Positions 17,363 to 26,203 of a DNA stretch of 54,410 nucleotides are shown one piece after another (within the stretch, counting starts at the first letter, position 1; each line of letters begins with the position of its first letter). Both the position numbers and the translations under genes were made by a program. Source of the DNA: Saprospiraceae bacterium (GTDB taxonomy: Bacteria; Bacteroidota; Bacteroidia; Chitinophagales; Saprospiraceae); assembly GCA_029252685.1 (NCBI GenBank), contig JAQXAY010000081.1, positions 1 through 54,410 of the forward strand, written 5' to 3'. The notes beneath the pieces are model-generated. The model searched no databases. It was given only the letters and a program-made list of their open reading frames with translations, and was not told the DNA's origin.

Positions 17363-18058
17363 TTAGTTTTCCTTGAGTTTAAAACCTACACCATGAATGT
17401 TTTCAATGCTTAGCGTGCTATCTTCTTTTATGATTTTTCTAAGTCTAGAAATAAATACATCTAAACTTCTGCCCATGAAATAGTCATCCTCTCCCCAGAT
17501 TTGCTCTAAAATATCTTGTCTTTTAAGGATGTTGTTCTTGTTGTCAATGAAAAGTTTGAAAAGATTTGATTCTTTTTGGGTTAATTTTTTGACTGAATTG
17601 TTCAGCAGCGTTATAGACATATTCCTATGGTCAAACTTTAGATTTCCAATTTCAAGAAATTGCAGGTCACCTTGTGTATGAATCTTCTTCCTTCTAAGGA
17701 AAATATCTACTTTCAGTATTAACTCTTCTATGCTGAAAGGTTTGGTGATATAGTCATCCGCCCCTAGTTTTAAGCCTTGTATTCTATCTTCTTTGAGTGA
17801 TTTAGCACTTAAAAACAGAATTGGTATTTGTTGATTTAGTGATCTAATTTTTTCAGCAAGCTTAAATCCATCTATCTTAGGAAGCATTACATCAAATATG
17901 CAAAGATCAAAGTCCTCCTTTTTAAAACACTCAAAGCCATCTGCACCATCTTTACAATGTGTGATATTAAAACCGTTCATTTCAAGATTTTCCTTTGTGA
18001 CAAATCCTAGGGTTTCGTCATCCTCTACAAACAGAATCTTTCCTTTATTTAGAGACAT
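17363..18058 (-). CDS. OmpR/PhoB-type response regulator, RprY-like
   Basis: This 231-residue DNA-binding response regulator has a receiver domain (residues 7-120) with acidic pocket E12-D13-D14, phospho-acceptor D56 in IFDVMLP, Ser/Thr switch in FLSAKSLKED and the conserved Lys in YITKPF. A winged-helix effector domain follows (about 132-230, with LTQKESNLFKLF and SLDVFISRLRKII). The stretch SAKSLKED...GADDYITKPFSIEEL closely resembles RprY of Bacteroides and Porphyromonas. It starts 5 bases after the kinase gene, so the two form one operon. Targets are unknown; hemA lies immediately downstream. Confidence 0.92.
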   Translation of the reverse strand: MSLNKGKILFVEDDETLGFVTKENLEMNGFNITHCKDGADGFECFKKEDFDLCIFDVMLPKIDGFKLAEKIRSLNQQIPILFLSAKSLKEDRIQGLKLGADDYITKPFSIEELILKVDIFLRRKKIHTQGDLQFLEIGNLKFDHRNMSITLLNNSVKKLTQKESNLFKLFIDNKNNILKRQDILEQIWGEDDYFMGRSLDVFISRLRKIIKEDSTLSIENIHGVGFKLKEN

Positions 18059-18063
18059 AATAT

Positions 18064-19326
18064 CTACTTCATTTTTATTGTAAAATCAGTTCCTTGATTC
18101 AATTCAGACTTCAATCTTATCGTCCAATTATGTTGTTTACAAACACTTTTGATATAAAATAGGCCTAGTCCAAATCCTTTTACATCGTGTACATTCCCAG
18201 TAGGAATTCTAAAGAATTTATCAAATATGTTGGCCTGATGTTCCTTGGGTATCCCTGGGCCTTTGTCAATAACGGAGAGTGTCGTGAATTGACCTTCATT
18301 TTTAAGCTTTACCGTTATTTCTGGTTGGTTTAAGTAATATTTTTTTGCATTGTCAATAAGCCCATTTATTGTGTTTTTTAGATGCACAGGATCTGCATTT
18401 ATACTTAAATATTCTTCAGGGAATTCAATGTCAATGCTACCATTAAGTGTGTTGATTTCCTCTTTAACATTGTTCACTATTTCTGTCAGGAAGGGTTTTA
18501 GGTCAACGTTTTCTTTGTTTAACTGCATCCCTTTTTGGCCAACTTTTGCAATCTCCAGCACCCGCTCTACCTGATCATTTAATCGGTTGATCTGACTTTT
18601 TAAAATATGTGCATATTGATTTAGTCTCGTGTCTCCCCGCACGATTGTGGAGTCGAGGAAAACTTGGGCAGCTATCCCTGAAGTTGAAATAGGTGTCTTG
18701 AATTCGTGCGTCATATTGTTGATAAAGTCCTTTTGAAGTTCTGACAGCTTTTTCTGCTTCAAAATCACTCGCATAGAAAACAGAAAGAAGAAAATAGTTA
18801 CGAGCAGTATTCCGCTGAGTATTATAGAGGCAGACATAGATGTCAGGATTTCAAATGACCGGTTGGGGAAGCGGACTCCAAAATAATAGGTGTATTCATC
18901 ATAAATCAAAAGTGGATCATCTTCACGGATAGGCAACTCACTGTTTGGGTTTAATGTGAGTATATCGTGATAGATCATCTGGTTGGTGGCACAGTCATAG
19001 ATTCCATACTCGAACTCTTCATTGAGACCGACTTCTGTAAACTCTCGCAATAGAAAGTGCTTTAGATTATTTGCATTGATTACATCATTGACATTTACTA
19101 CAAAATAATTTGAAGAGGGTTGCTTGATGATGTCATAGTCGGGCAAGGGACTGCCTATTTTTTCAAATTCTCGAGCAACTTTATTTAAAGCATAATAAGA
19201 TTTCTCGGTAAATTCTTGATAGTTTGTATTGTAGCTTTTGATCAACCAGAATGCTTGAAGACCCATTATTGTCATAATAGTTAATACTCCAAACCCAATT
19301 ATTCTAAATATTACTTTGTTATTCAT
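18064..19326 (-). CDS. Sensor histidine kinase (RprX-like partner)
   Basis: This 420-residue membrane kinase has two membrane helices, about residues 7-27 and 161-185, enclosing a periplasmic sensor loop of about 130 residues with no recognisable domain. The H box contains H207 in NNMTHEFKTPIS. The ATPase part has N box GLIDNAKKYY, G1 DKGPGIPKE, F box FDKFFRIP and G2 GFGLGLFYIK, so it is catalytically complete. There is no HAMP domain between TM2 and the dimerisation helix. It is transcribed ahead of the regulator gene and divergently from the DUF4271-hemD pair. Confidence 0.92.
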   Translation of the reverse strand: MNNKVIFRIIGFGVLTIMTIMGLQAFWLIKSYNTNYQEFTEKSYYALNKVAREFEKIGSPLPDYDIIKQPSSNYFVVNVNDVINANNLKHFLLREFTEVGLNEEFEYGIYDCATNQMIYHDILTLNPNSELPIREDDPLLIYDEYTYYFGVRFPNRSFEILTSMSASIILSGILLVTIFFFLFSMRVILKQKKLSELQKDFINNMTHEFKTPISTSGIAAQVFLDSTIVRGDTRLNQYAHILKSQINRLNDQVERVLEIAKVGQKGMQLNKENVDLKPFLTEIVNNVKEEINTLNGSIDIEFPEEYLSINADPVHLKNTINGLIDNAKKYYLNQPEITVKLKNEGQFTTLSVIDKGPGIPKEHQANIFDKFFRIPTGNVHDVKGFGLGLFYIKSVCKQHNWTIRLKSELNQGTDFTIKMK

Positions 19327-19495
19327 AGGCTATTGCCAATATTCATTTTACAAACGTTAGATCACTTCTGTTATTTGAGCTTTAATTTTATTAAAAAAAA
19401 TTAAAAAATGCTATTTACTAGATCAAATACATATATTTCTAATTATTTATCAAATTAAAAAATCATACCTTTAATAGAGACACTAAGATCTAAAC

Positions 19496-20395
19496 ATGAG
19501 AAGGCAATTTCTACTAGTTCTCTTTACCGTTTTTTGGATTTCTACCAACTTTCTAGTCGCACAGGGAGAGACTAATCCTTTCGAGTTGGTGTTTCGTTTG
19601 GACTCTATTGAGGTTAATGAGCCTTCACAGAAGCCCTTACAATTTACAACCGATAATCCGTTTGATATTGTTCGGGTTACAGTGTTAGATCCTGAGGTCC
19701 GCCAAAAGGCATTAATAGAACAGGAAAAAGCCTTACAAATAGAAGAAGCGGATAGTGAAGATCGCATACAGTTCATTTTGTTGATGGCTTCTCTTGCTTT
19801 TTTGGTTTTTTTATTTGTCCTATTCCGCACTTTTGTACAGAAGTCTTTTCGAGCCTTCTACAGCGATAATCTTTTGCGTCAATTCAAAAGAGATATGCGA
19901 ATTGGAATAGATTTACCCTACATACTGCTCTTCTTCAATTATCTATTAAACCTAGCTATATTTATTTTCTTTTCCTATGAAGAGTCTAGATTCCCTGGTT
20001 ATGGCCAATATGTTCAGTTTTTGATTCTGATTGGATTTTTGTTTGTAATACATTTTGGGAAACAACTTTTATTAAACTTAACTGCAATATTACTTCCCAT
20101 TCAAAAGGAGATTGGATTATATATATTTTCGATTGTAGTTTTTGGCTCAGTTTGTGGAATTGTTCTTATACCTTTCAATGTTGTTCTCTTGTATGGGCCT
20201 GCAGATTCAATAGATCTTGTTCAATTTATCTTAATTGCAGTACTCGGCGCCATGTTGCTTTTTAGGTATCTGCGTGTTGCTTACCTAGGGTCGAGGTTTT
20301 TGTTGTTAAATAAGTTTCACTTTTTATTGTATATTTGCAGCGTTGAAATAGCTCCTGTATTGATATTGATGAGACTAATTTCTCCAGGTCAATAA
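19496..20395 (+). CDS. DUF4271 membrane protein
   Basis: This 299-residue protein carries an N-terminal signal peptide (predicted cleavage LVA22|Q23), a short extracytoplasmic stretch, a membrane helix near residues 87-107 and then about five to six further helices (residues 135-295). The C-terminal part matches the Bacteroidota family DUF4271, with RQFKRDMRIGIDLPYILLF and LLLNKFHFLLYICSVEIAPV. Members are often encoded directly before uroporphyrinogen-III synthase, as here (hemD starts 44 bases later). That suggests a link with heme synthesis or transport but does not prove one. The sequence GACACTAAGATC lies just before the start codon, as it does before rpiB. Confidence 0.78.
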   Translation: MRRQFLLVLFTVFWISTNFLVAQGETNPFELVFRLDSIEVNEPSQKPLQFTTDNPFDIVRVTVLDPEVRQKALIEQEKALQIEEADSEDRIQFILLMASLAFLVFLFVLFRTFVQKSFRAFYSDNLLRQFKRDMRIGIDLPYILLFFNYLLNLAIFIFFSYEESRFPGYGQYVQFLILIGFLFVIHFGKQLLLNLTAILLPIQKEIGLYIFSIVVFGSVCGIVLIPFNVVLLYGPADSIDLVQFILIAVLGAMLLFRYLRVAYLGSRFLLLNKFHFLLYICSVEIAPVLILMRLISPGQ

Positions 20396-20439
20396 GGATC
20401 TACAGAATATAGATAGTGTTAAGCAAAAATTGTTTTTGA

Positions 20440-21222
20440 ATGTCTGCAGATATTGAAAATGAAAAATTAAGTAGGTATAAGGAAGTAAAGACGATTCTTG
20501 TATCCCAACCAAAACCGGAACGATCACCATATTACAAATTAGAGGAAGCATACGGTCTAACCATTGACTGGAGACCCTTCATTCATGTTGAGCCTGTTGA
20601 TTCTAAGGATTTTAGAAAGACAAAAATAAAGCCGGATGAATACACAGCGGTTATTTTTACGTCTAAACTTTCAATTGATCATTACTTTAGGATTTGTGAG
20701 GACTTGCGTATCAAGGTCTCGGGGGATATGAAATACTTCTGTCTCACGGAGGCTATTGCCAATTACCTTCAAAAATTTATTACTTACCGAAAACGTAAAG
20801 TTTTTGTGGGTAAGCGAACTGTTATGGATTTGGAAACTTCTTTTATGAAGCATAAGGAAAAGGAGAAATTCCTACTTCCCTGCTCTAATTTAGGTTCCAA
20901 AAATGTTTCTGGCTTTTTAGATCGAAATGGATTTACTTGGCAGGATGCTATGATGTATCGTACTGTGAGTAGTGACTTGTCAGATCTAAGTGATGTAAAG
21001 TATGATATCCTTATTTTCTTTAGCCCACTTGGGATAAAATCCTTGTATGAGAATTTCCCTGAGTTTACTCAGGCTGCCACACGAATGGCTGTCTTTGGGA
21101 ATTCTACTAGTAAAGAGTTAGAGAATAGAGGTTTGATTACTGATATCAAAGCACCGGCACCTGAAGTGCCATCTATGACAACTGCACTCGAAAATTATTT
21201 GAAAATTTCAAATGCGAAATAA
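20440..21222 (+). CDS. hemD: Uroporphyrinogen-III synthase
   Basis: HemD (EC 4.2.1.75) cyclises hydroxymethylbilane with inversion of ring D. The family is poorly conserved. This 260-residue protein shows the expected two-lobed plan: a first lobe with ILVSQPKPERSPYYKLEE and YTAVIFTSKLSIDHYF, a hinge, and a second lobe with KNVSGFLDRNGFTWQDAMMYRTV and DILIFFSPLGIKSL, ending in FGNSTSKELENRG. Pairing with a DUF4271 gene is the usual Bacteroidota arrangement. hemC and hemE are not in the window. Confidence 0.85.
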   Translation: MSADIENEKLSRYKEVKTILVSQPKPERSPYYKLEEAYGLTIDWRPFIHVEPVDSKDFRKTKIKPDEYTAVIFTSKLSIDHYFRICEDLRIKVSGDMKYFCLTEAIANYLQKFITYRKRKVFVGKRTVMDLETSFMKHKEKEKFLLPCSNLGSKNVSGFLDRNGFTWQDAMMYRTVSSDLSDLSDVKYDILIFFSPLGIKSLYENFPEFTQAATRMAVFGNSTSKELENRGLITDIKAPAPEVPSMTTALENYLKISNAK

Positions 21223-21251
21223 AAAAAGGGATGTTTAACATCCCTTTTTTT
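21221..21251. terminator. Bidirectional terminator between hemD and the TPR-like lipoprotein gene
   Basis: GGGATGT (21228-21234) pairs with ACATCCC (21238-21244) around TTA, with seven A bases on the left and a run of seven T on the right. Confidence 0.9.
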
Positions 21252-21253
21252 AT

Positions 21254-22678
21254 TTAATCAGATGTTCTGATTTTAGTGTTTTCCTGAATCCAACAACCTA
21301 CTCTAAAGCTTTGTCCATTCTGTAGTGTTCTAAAGAAAAGATCTTCTTTTGAAGGCATGAATCTAGCATACTGCCCGATTAGTTTATTAGCTTCTTTACT
21401 CACAGATGGATCAATTTTCTTAGCGTAATTCCACTTGTCTAAAGCTGGCCAAACTACGATCTGACTGTCCCATCCTGTGCCAGGGCCGCAGAGCGGACCA
21501 CTAGAGGCATATAAGCGACCGATTAATAGATAGGGTTCTCCCCAATTGGGTCTCAGCTTTGCTGCTTTTAATGCATATTTTCTGGCCAGTGGAAAATTCT
21601 TAAGGTGTGCATAATAGATTTTACTAATTATGAAATTCACCTTTGACTTGTCTTCTTCTGTTTCTTCTAATACTTCTGCTTCTATAAATGCATCAATAGC
21701 TTTTTTGAATGCACCTTCTTTCAATAGATTATAGGCAACTTTCAATTCTTTATCCTCAACACAAAGATCATTCGCAGCCGATACTAGTCTCTGATATCTA
21801 GTATCCTCAGTTGCGCATTCAGCCCAGCTTAATCGAATATATAGGGTTTGGATAACTTCACAATTTGTACTATCCTCCAGAAATTCACTATAGTACTTAT
21901 TTATATAATATTCACAATCATAAAATCCTTTGATTGTTTCAAAAGCTTCTAGTCTTTGGGGAACGTATCCTTCAATAATTTTCCAACTTTCACAAGACTT
22001 ACCCGAGCAAGTCTCCAAACCTTCTTTTAGAATAGATTGGACTAATTCAGACATTTCCAGGGCTTCTTCCTTAGAGATTTGCCCTTCATTGTAGACATCA
22101 ACTAGTAAAGAGGTAAAGGGGTTTAATACAAAGTATTGTTTTGTAGACTGATCTTCGTCTAGGGCCTCTTTGAATAATTGATAGATCTCAAATTTGGAAG
22201 CCATGTCTGGATACTTGAAGAAAAGATCAAATGCCTTTTGTCCTTTGATACTACTTGCCGTTTCTGGATAGCAGCTTGCGGCTTCTTCATATAAGCTAAA
22301 TATACGTGCTATATATTGTGCTTTCATGATTGAATCTTCACTTCCAAGGGCTAACCTTTCATAAAAAAAGACCCCATCTGTAAATACATCGTTTCGCTTT
22401 CCGTCTGCAGCGGGAGCCTCCTTATAGACCTTATTCCAAAGTTCAAAGGCTTCTTCATAATTCTCAAATTCTATATAGTCTTTATAGATAATATAGTTGG
22501 AACGAGTATCATCTGGGTCAAAAGCATCTTCGAAGTTCTTACAAGGACTGAGGTTCTCGTCGGTTTCTTCAGTTGTTGATACTTGGTCTTCTTCTTGAAT
22601 TACCTGAGCAGTCTTTGGAGTACAGGCCCCAAATGCTAGTAGTAAGAACAAATAGAAAGGAATATATTTTTTCATCAT
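21254..22678 (-). CDS. TPR-like repeat lipoprotein, paralogue of the next gene upstream
   Basis: This 474-residue protein has a lipoprotein signal ending in the lipobox AFGAC (C19 counting from the first Met) and then an acidic linker. The rest is helical with repeated A/L/Y patterns of tetratricopeptide type, clearest in residues about 330-400 (ARKYALKAAKLRPNWGEPYLLIGRLYASSG). The C-terminus carries conserved cysteines, including CWIQEN. It aligns along its length with the protein at 22751-24145, so the two are tandem duplicates. They differ in export mode: this one is lipid-anchored. A terminator separates them. Either of the first two ATG codons could start it. Function unknown; TPR proteins usually act as scaffolds. 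Confidence 0.8.
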   Translation of the reverse strand: MMKKYIPFYLFLLLAFGACTPKTAQVIQEEDQVSTTEETDENLSPCKNFEDAFDPDDTRSNYIIYKDYIEFENYEEAFELWNKVYKEAPAADGKRNDVFTDGVFFYERLALGSEDSIMKAQYIARIFSLYEEAASCYPETASSIKGQKAFDLFFKYPDMASKFEIYQLFKEALDEDQSTKQYFVLNPFTSLLVDVYNEGQISKEEALEMSELVQSILKEGLETCSGKSCESWKIIEGYVPQRLEAFETIKGFYDCEYYINKYYSEFLEDSTNCEVIQTLYIRLSWAECATEDTRYQRLVSAANDLCVEDKELKVAYNLLKEGAFKKAIDAFIEAEVLEETEEDKSKVNFIISKIYYAHLKNFPLARKYALKAAKLRPNWGEPYLLIGRLYASSGPLCGPGTGWDSQIVVWPALDKWNYAKKIDPSVSKEANKLIGQYARFMPSKEDLFFRTLQNGQSFRVGCWIQENTKIRTSD

Positions 22679-22692
22679 TATCTGTTTAAAAT

Positions 22693-22733
22693 AAAATAGC
22701 CACTTTCAAAACTAATGAAAGTGGCTATTTTTT
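22693..22733 (-). terminator. Terminator or attenuator between the two TPR-like paralogues
   Basis: AAATAGCCACTTTC pairs with GAAAGTGGCTATTT around a 9-base loop, with T/A-rich flanks on both sides. On the minus strand it lies just after the upstream paralogue and before the lipoprotein gene, so the two may be expressed at different levels. Confidence 0.85.
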
Positions 22734-22750
22734 GGAATTTTTAATAGATC

Positions 22751-24145
22751 TTATTGGTAACGAACTTTTACTTTTTCGCCAATCCAACAATTTACTTTTA
22801 AAGTTTTTCCTTCTTTTATTCCTCTTTGGAATCCATCTTCTAGGCTAGGAATAAAGTCTCTGTAATTAGAAATCTTCTTATTTGCTTCAGAAGCAATAGT
22901 TGAATCAACAGCTTTTGCATACTGATATTTATCTATTGCAGCTAGTACAGCTAAGGATCTATCCCAATCATTTGATCCGCAATTTCTTGAAGAGCTTGCG
23001 TAAAGGTCACCAATCAGAAGATAAGGTTGTCCCCAACTTGATCTAAGATTTGCTGCTTTTAGTGCAAGGCTTCTTGCCTTAGAGTATTGCTTAAGTTTAC
23101 GACCTGAAATAGAGGCCATAGAGAAGTAATACTGCGCTAGTTTTTCATCATCATTTTCTGCTTCTATTTCCTTTTCAACGGCTTCTTCATATTTAGCAAA
23201 AGCTCCTTGGAAGTCATCGTTTTTATAAAGATCTGCAGCGTGTGCTGCTGGATTGGAAGCAAAATATTCTTTTAGTTTTTCAGCATTGACCTCAGCTGCA
23301 AGCGTTTCGTATTTACTTGTTACCTCTACAACGAAAGCATCTTCTTGAGAACACCCTTGCTTTGTCATCATTACAACCATGTACTTTAATACTTCTAGGT
23401 CTTCTTCACCAGCCTCAAAATCAGGCTTGAATTTGTTTTGGTAGTAGTTGCAATCAAATATTTGACTTTCTATAGCTTTATATTGAGCTTTTACATTTTC
23501 CCATGAAGCAGAATATTGCTCAGCATATATATCTTTGTCAGCAATTCTCGCATCGTGAATTGCTTCAAGCTTGAGGTATGCATTTCTTGCTTGCTCAGCA
23601 TCAATAAATTCGTTTTGAAACTGGTAAACAGCAGCAAAACCATAAGGTATAAAGACGGAGTATTCCGCTTTGTCACCCATGATCTCGATTGACTGGTCTA
23701 CAGTTTCCATTAGCTTAGAGTAGGGAGTTTGGAGGTAGTAGAACATATCAAATGCAAGATTTGCAAGTGTAATACCCTTTTCCTCTGGAAAACATACCAT
23801 CTCTTCTTCATGCAACCTTTGCACAGTAGCAATATACTCCTGTTTCTTTGTTGCGTCTGCCTCATTTTGTATGAAGTTGATAAAGATATCTCTTCCGTAT
23901 TGATAAACATACGCGTCTTTTCCTGATCCAGCTGGTGCTTTTGAATATACATTTTCCCAATAAGGTAATGCGTCGGTATAGCTTTCCGAATCAATAAAAT
24001 CCTGGAGTACGGAGTAGGAGCCCATTATGTCATCCATTTCTTCGTGAGATTCCCAAGTTTCACACTGGGCAATTGACTCTGTCTGGAAGCTGAAAAAACA
24101 TAGAGCTCCCAAGATTAAAGCCATTCCTAATTGTTGCTTTTGCAT
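22751..24145 (-). CDS. Secreted TPR-like repeat protein
   Basis: I place the start at ATG 24143-24145, giving 464 residues. An upstream in-frame ATG at 24184 would add 13 residues ahead of the signal peptide and overlap the previous gene by 38 bases. The chosen start gives a standard signal peptide with predicted cleavage SIA26|Q27, and it lies one base after the stop of the outer membrane protein gene, which suggests coupled translation. The mature protein is acidic and helical. It has TPR-type repeats near residues 320-400 (ARSLALKAANLRSSWGQPYL) and paired cysteines, including the terminal NCWIGEKVKVRY. It is a paralogue of the neighbouring lipoprotein and is probably periplasmic. Function unknown. 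Confidence 0.8.
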   Translation of the reverse strand: MQKQQLGMALILGALCFFSFQTESIAQCETWESHEEMDDIMGSYSVLQDFIDSESYTDALPYWENVYSKAPAGSGKDAYVYQYGRDIFINFIQNEADATKKQEYIATVQRLHEEEMVCFPEEKGITLANLAFDMFYYLQTPYSKLMETVDQSIEIMGDKAEYSVFIPYGFAAVYQFQNEFIDAEQARNAYLKLEAIHDARIADKDIYAEQYSASWENVKAQYKAIESQIFDCNYYQNKFKPDFEAGEEDLEVLKYMVVMMTKQGCSQEDAFVVEVTSKYETLAAEVNAEKLKEYFASNPAAHAADLYKNDDFQGAFAKYEEAVEKEIEAENDDEKLAQYYFSMASISGRKLKQYSKARSLALKAANLRSSWGQPYLLIGDLYASSSRNCGSNDWDRSLAVLAAIDKYQYAKAVDSTIASEANKKISNYRDFIPSLEDGFQRGIKEGKTLKVNCWIGEKVKVRYQ

Positions 24146-24146
24146 T

Positions 24147-25484
24147 TTAATAAAATTTACGTTTAAAGAACCAAAGGTTATCATTTAAGGTGAATCCTAT
24201 ATTTAGTTTGGCATAGTTTTCCATAATCTGGTCTGGATTACCGAATTGGCCAAGTTCAAGACTTAGGTTTACAGCCGAAACCTGCTGTCTTGGTAGGCGT
24301 ATCGGAAGTCCAACACCTAATGTGATGCCGATATTCCTTAAATTGGTGTCAATTACTCTGTAATCATTTTCAATTACAAAGCCTGCTCTATACCTTACTC
24401 GTTTACGATATGAGTTATATGAATTCGCATCTGGAGTATATTCTATACCTCCATTTATACGATTTGCATCACTCAAATTCTCGTCTCTCAAAGGATTAAC
24501 AAACTCAGACCAGAAAGTTTGAGAAAAATCCAAACCAAGTTTCAATTTTGAATTTTTATGATACATTAGACCAACGGTATAAGATGCTGGAAGATTTGAT
24601 TCTATGATCTCATCTTGACTGTAAACAAGTGTATCTATTGCGGAAATAGGATAACTCGAATTAGTAGAAGTGTGCAACTGTGATACGTTGAATTTCAGAT
24701 TGCTTCCAACGTTACCGTATGCACCAATTACTAGTTTATTTCCAGAAGCTTTAGATTCGCCCTCTTCACCTTTATTTTTTAGATCAAGTACATATTGAGC
24801 TCCTCCGCTCAATTGCCAAGATCTAACACTATACTGGTCTATATAACTATTGATATATGTATTACTTAGTGTAGGTAGATTAATCAATCGAGTCTGATTT
24901 ATATTACCTATGTATCTATTAACGTTTATTCCGAATGCAAAATTGTTTAGTTTAAAACCATTCCCCCAATTTAGTCGATAGGTTCCCCCCTCTCCTGTAA
25001 ATTGATTTGCAACTGCACCGATTTGATTTATGTCATCCACAGACTGAATATCGTAGCCTACAGTGGAATATGGTGAAACACCAAATTGCATGCCCCATTC
25101 TAATTTTCGGTCGATTCGATCCTGTGCGGAATTTATTGGATTGAATACCGGAAAGGCTAATGATATTGTTTTCAAGTTTCCAGACCAACTATTCGATTGA
25201 TCATTGCCCTGGGAAAATTGAGAATACTCAGCATTGAATCCAAACTCATAGCTTGTTGCCTTCAGGAATCCTAAAGATGCTGGGTTCAAAGAATTAGTTT
25301 GGTATGCATCATAGTATGCTGCACTTAGACCTCCAAAACCCAAGTTTGCCGTGTATGCCAGTGATGAAAGATCACCGAGTCCCATTCGGGAATATGGTGA
25401 GTTATCTTTAGGCTGAGCCAACAGATTTTGCGATAAGAATAAGGCGAAAATTAGAAAGACTAATGGTTTATTTCTCATTGACAT
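24147..25484 (-). CDS. Predicted outer membrane beta-barrel protein
   Basis: This 445-residue protein has a signal peptide (predicted cleavage LLA23|Q24) and a mature part beginning DNSPYSRMGLGDLSS, a recognisable start of a widespread Bacteroidota outer membrane family distantly like OMPP1/FadL porins. NSLNPASLGFL follows. The rest alternates short polar and aromatic strands and ends in an aromatic-rich strand (FTLNDNLWFFKRKFY), as barrel proteins do. It overlaps the end of coaX by 17 bases and is coupled to the TPR-like gene downstream. The order coaX - barrel - TPR protein is often seen in this phylum, so a shared envelope role is plausible. The ligand is unknown. Confidence 0.8.
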   Translation of the reverse strand: MSMRNKPLVFLIFALFLSQNLLAQPKDNSPYSRMGLGDLSSLAYTANLGFGGLSAAYYDAYQTNSLNPASLGFLKATSYEFGFNAEYSQFSQGNDQSNSWSGNLKTISLAFPVFNPINSAQDRIDRKLEWGMQFGVSPYSTVGYDIQSVDDINQIGAVANQFTGEGGTYRLNWGNGFKLNNFAFGINVNRYIGNINQTRLINLPTLSNTYINSYIDQYSVRSWQLSGGAQYVLDLKNKGEEGESKASGNKLVIGAYGNVGSNLKFNVSQLHTSTNSSYPISAIDTLVYSQDEIIESNLPASYTVGLMYHKNSKLKLGLDFSQTFWSEFVNPLRDENLSDANRINGGIEYTPDANSYNSYRKRVRYRAGFVIENDYRVIDTNLRNIGITLGVGLPIRLPRQQVSAVNLSLELGQFGNPDQIMENYAKLNIGFTLNDNLWFFKRKFY

Positions 25485-26193
25485 TATGTATCAAAATTTT
25501 ACTCAGCCCATCTAAAACTAGATTTGGGCGTACAAATATCTTTTTTTTAAGGTATTCTACCAAATAATTTGAATCTCCACCTGTCAGAAATACGTCCAGA
25601 GGCTGATAATTCATACTATATTGGTTGATAAACCCTTCAATTTCGTGGCAAAGACCCCGACTAATTCCTATTTCTATGGCCTCATTGGTTGATTTACCAA
25701 AAGCAGAAACAATATTTTTTTGTTTCAGATTCGGTAGTTTATCCGTAAAAGTATGAACTGCTTTAAAGCGCATTTCAAGTCCTGGCGAGATGTTTCCACC
25801 CAGGTATTTACTTTTATCAACTAAGAGGTCATAAGTAATGCAAGTTCCTGCGTCAATAATCAAAGCATGCTCGGATTCACCATACGCTCCAACTACTGCT
25901 GCAAGTCTATCAAGTCCTAATGTCTCAGGACTTTTATAACTATTGTAGATCGGAAGAGGTGTGGTATGGTCGAATTGAACGAATCTTGTTTTTGATTCTA
26001 GTAGACGAACTATCCTTTCCTCTATTGATCTTACTGAAGAATAGATAGAATAATCAATAGAATGGTTGTATAGGATATTAGAAATTTCTTCAAATGCATC
26101 ATTTGAATCAAAAGCATGAACATGAACAAGTTTGTCATTATCAAACACTCCAGTCTTCCACCTGCTGTTACCAATGTCTATGCATAAGCGCAT
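25468..26193 (-). CDS. coaX: Type III pantothenate kinase
   Basis: CoaX (EC 2.7.1.33) phosphorylates pantothenate in the first step of coenzyme A synthesis; the type III enzyme is not feedback-inhibited by CoA. The 241-residue protein has the ASKHA phosphate-1 loop DIGNSRWKTGVF at its N-terminus, LGLDRLAAVVGAY, the acidic IIDAGTCITYDLL loop, and GGNISPGLEMRFKA, which are the family hallmarks. It lies 10 bases downstream of purH and overlaps the outer membrane protein gene. Confidence 0.94.
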   Translation of the reverse strand: MRLCIDIGNSRWKTGVFDNDKLVHVHAFDSNDAFEEISNILYNHSIDYSIYSSVRSIEERIVRLLESKTRFVQFDHTTPLPIYNSYKSPETLGLDRLAAVVGAYGESEHALIIDAGTCITYDLLVDKSKYLGGNISPGLEMRFKAVHTFTDKLPNLKQKNIVSAFGKSTNEAIEIGISRGLCHEIEGFINQYSMNYQPLDVFLTGGDSNYLVEYLKKKIFVRPNLVLDGLSKILIHNVNEK

Positions 26194-26203
26194 AAGGAAT
26201 ATT

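Noticed and set aside
24146-24184. Longer start for the secreted TPR-like protein
   Set aside because: It would overlap the outer membrane protein gene and bury the signal peptide behind 13 residues; the ATG at 24145 is one base after the upstream stop.
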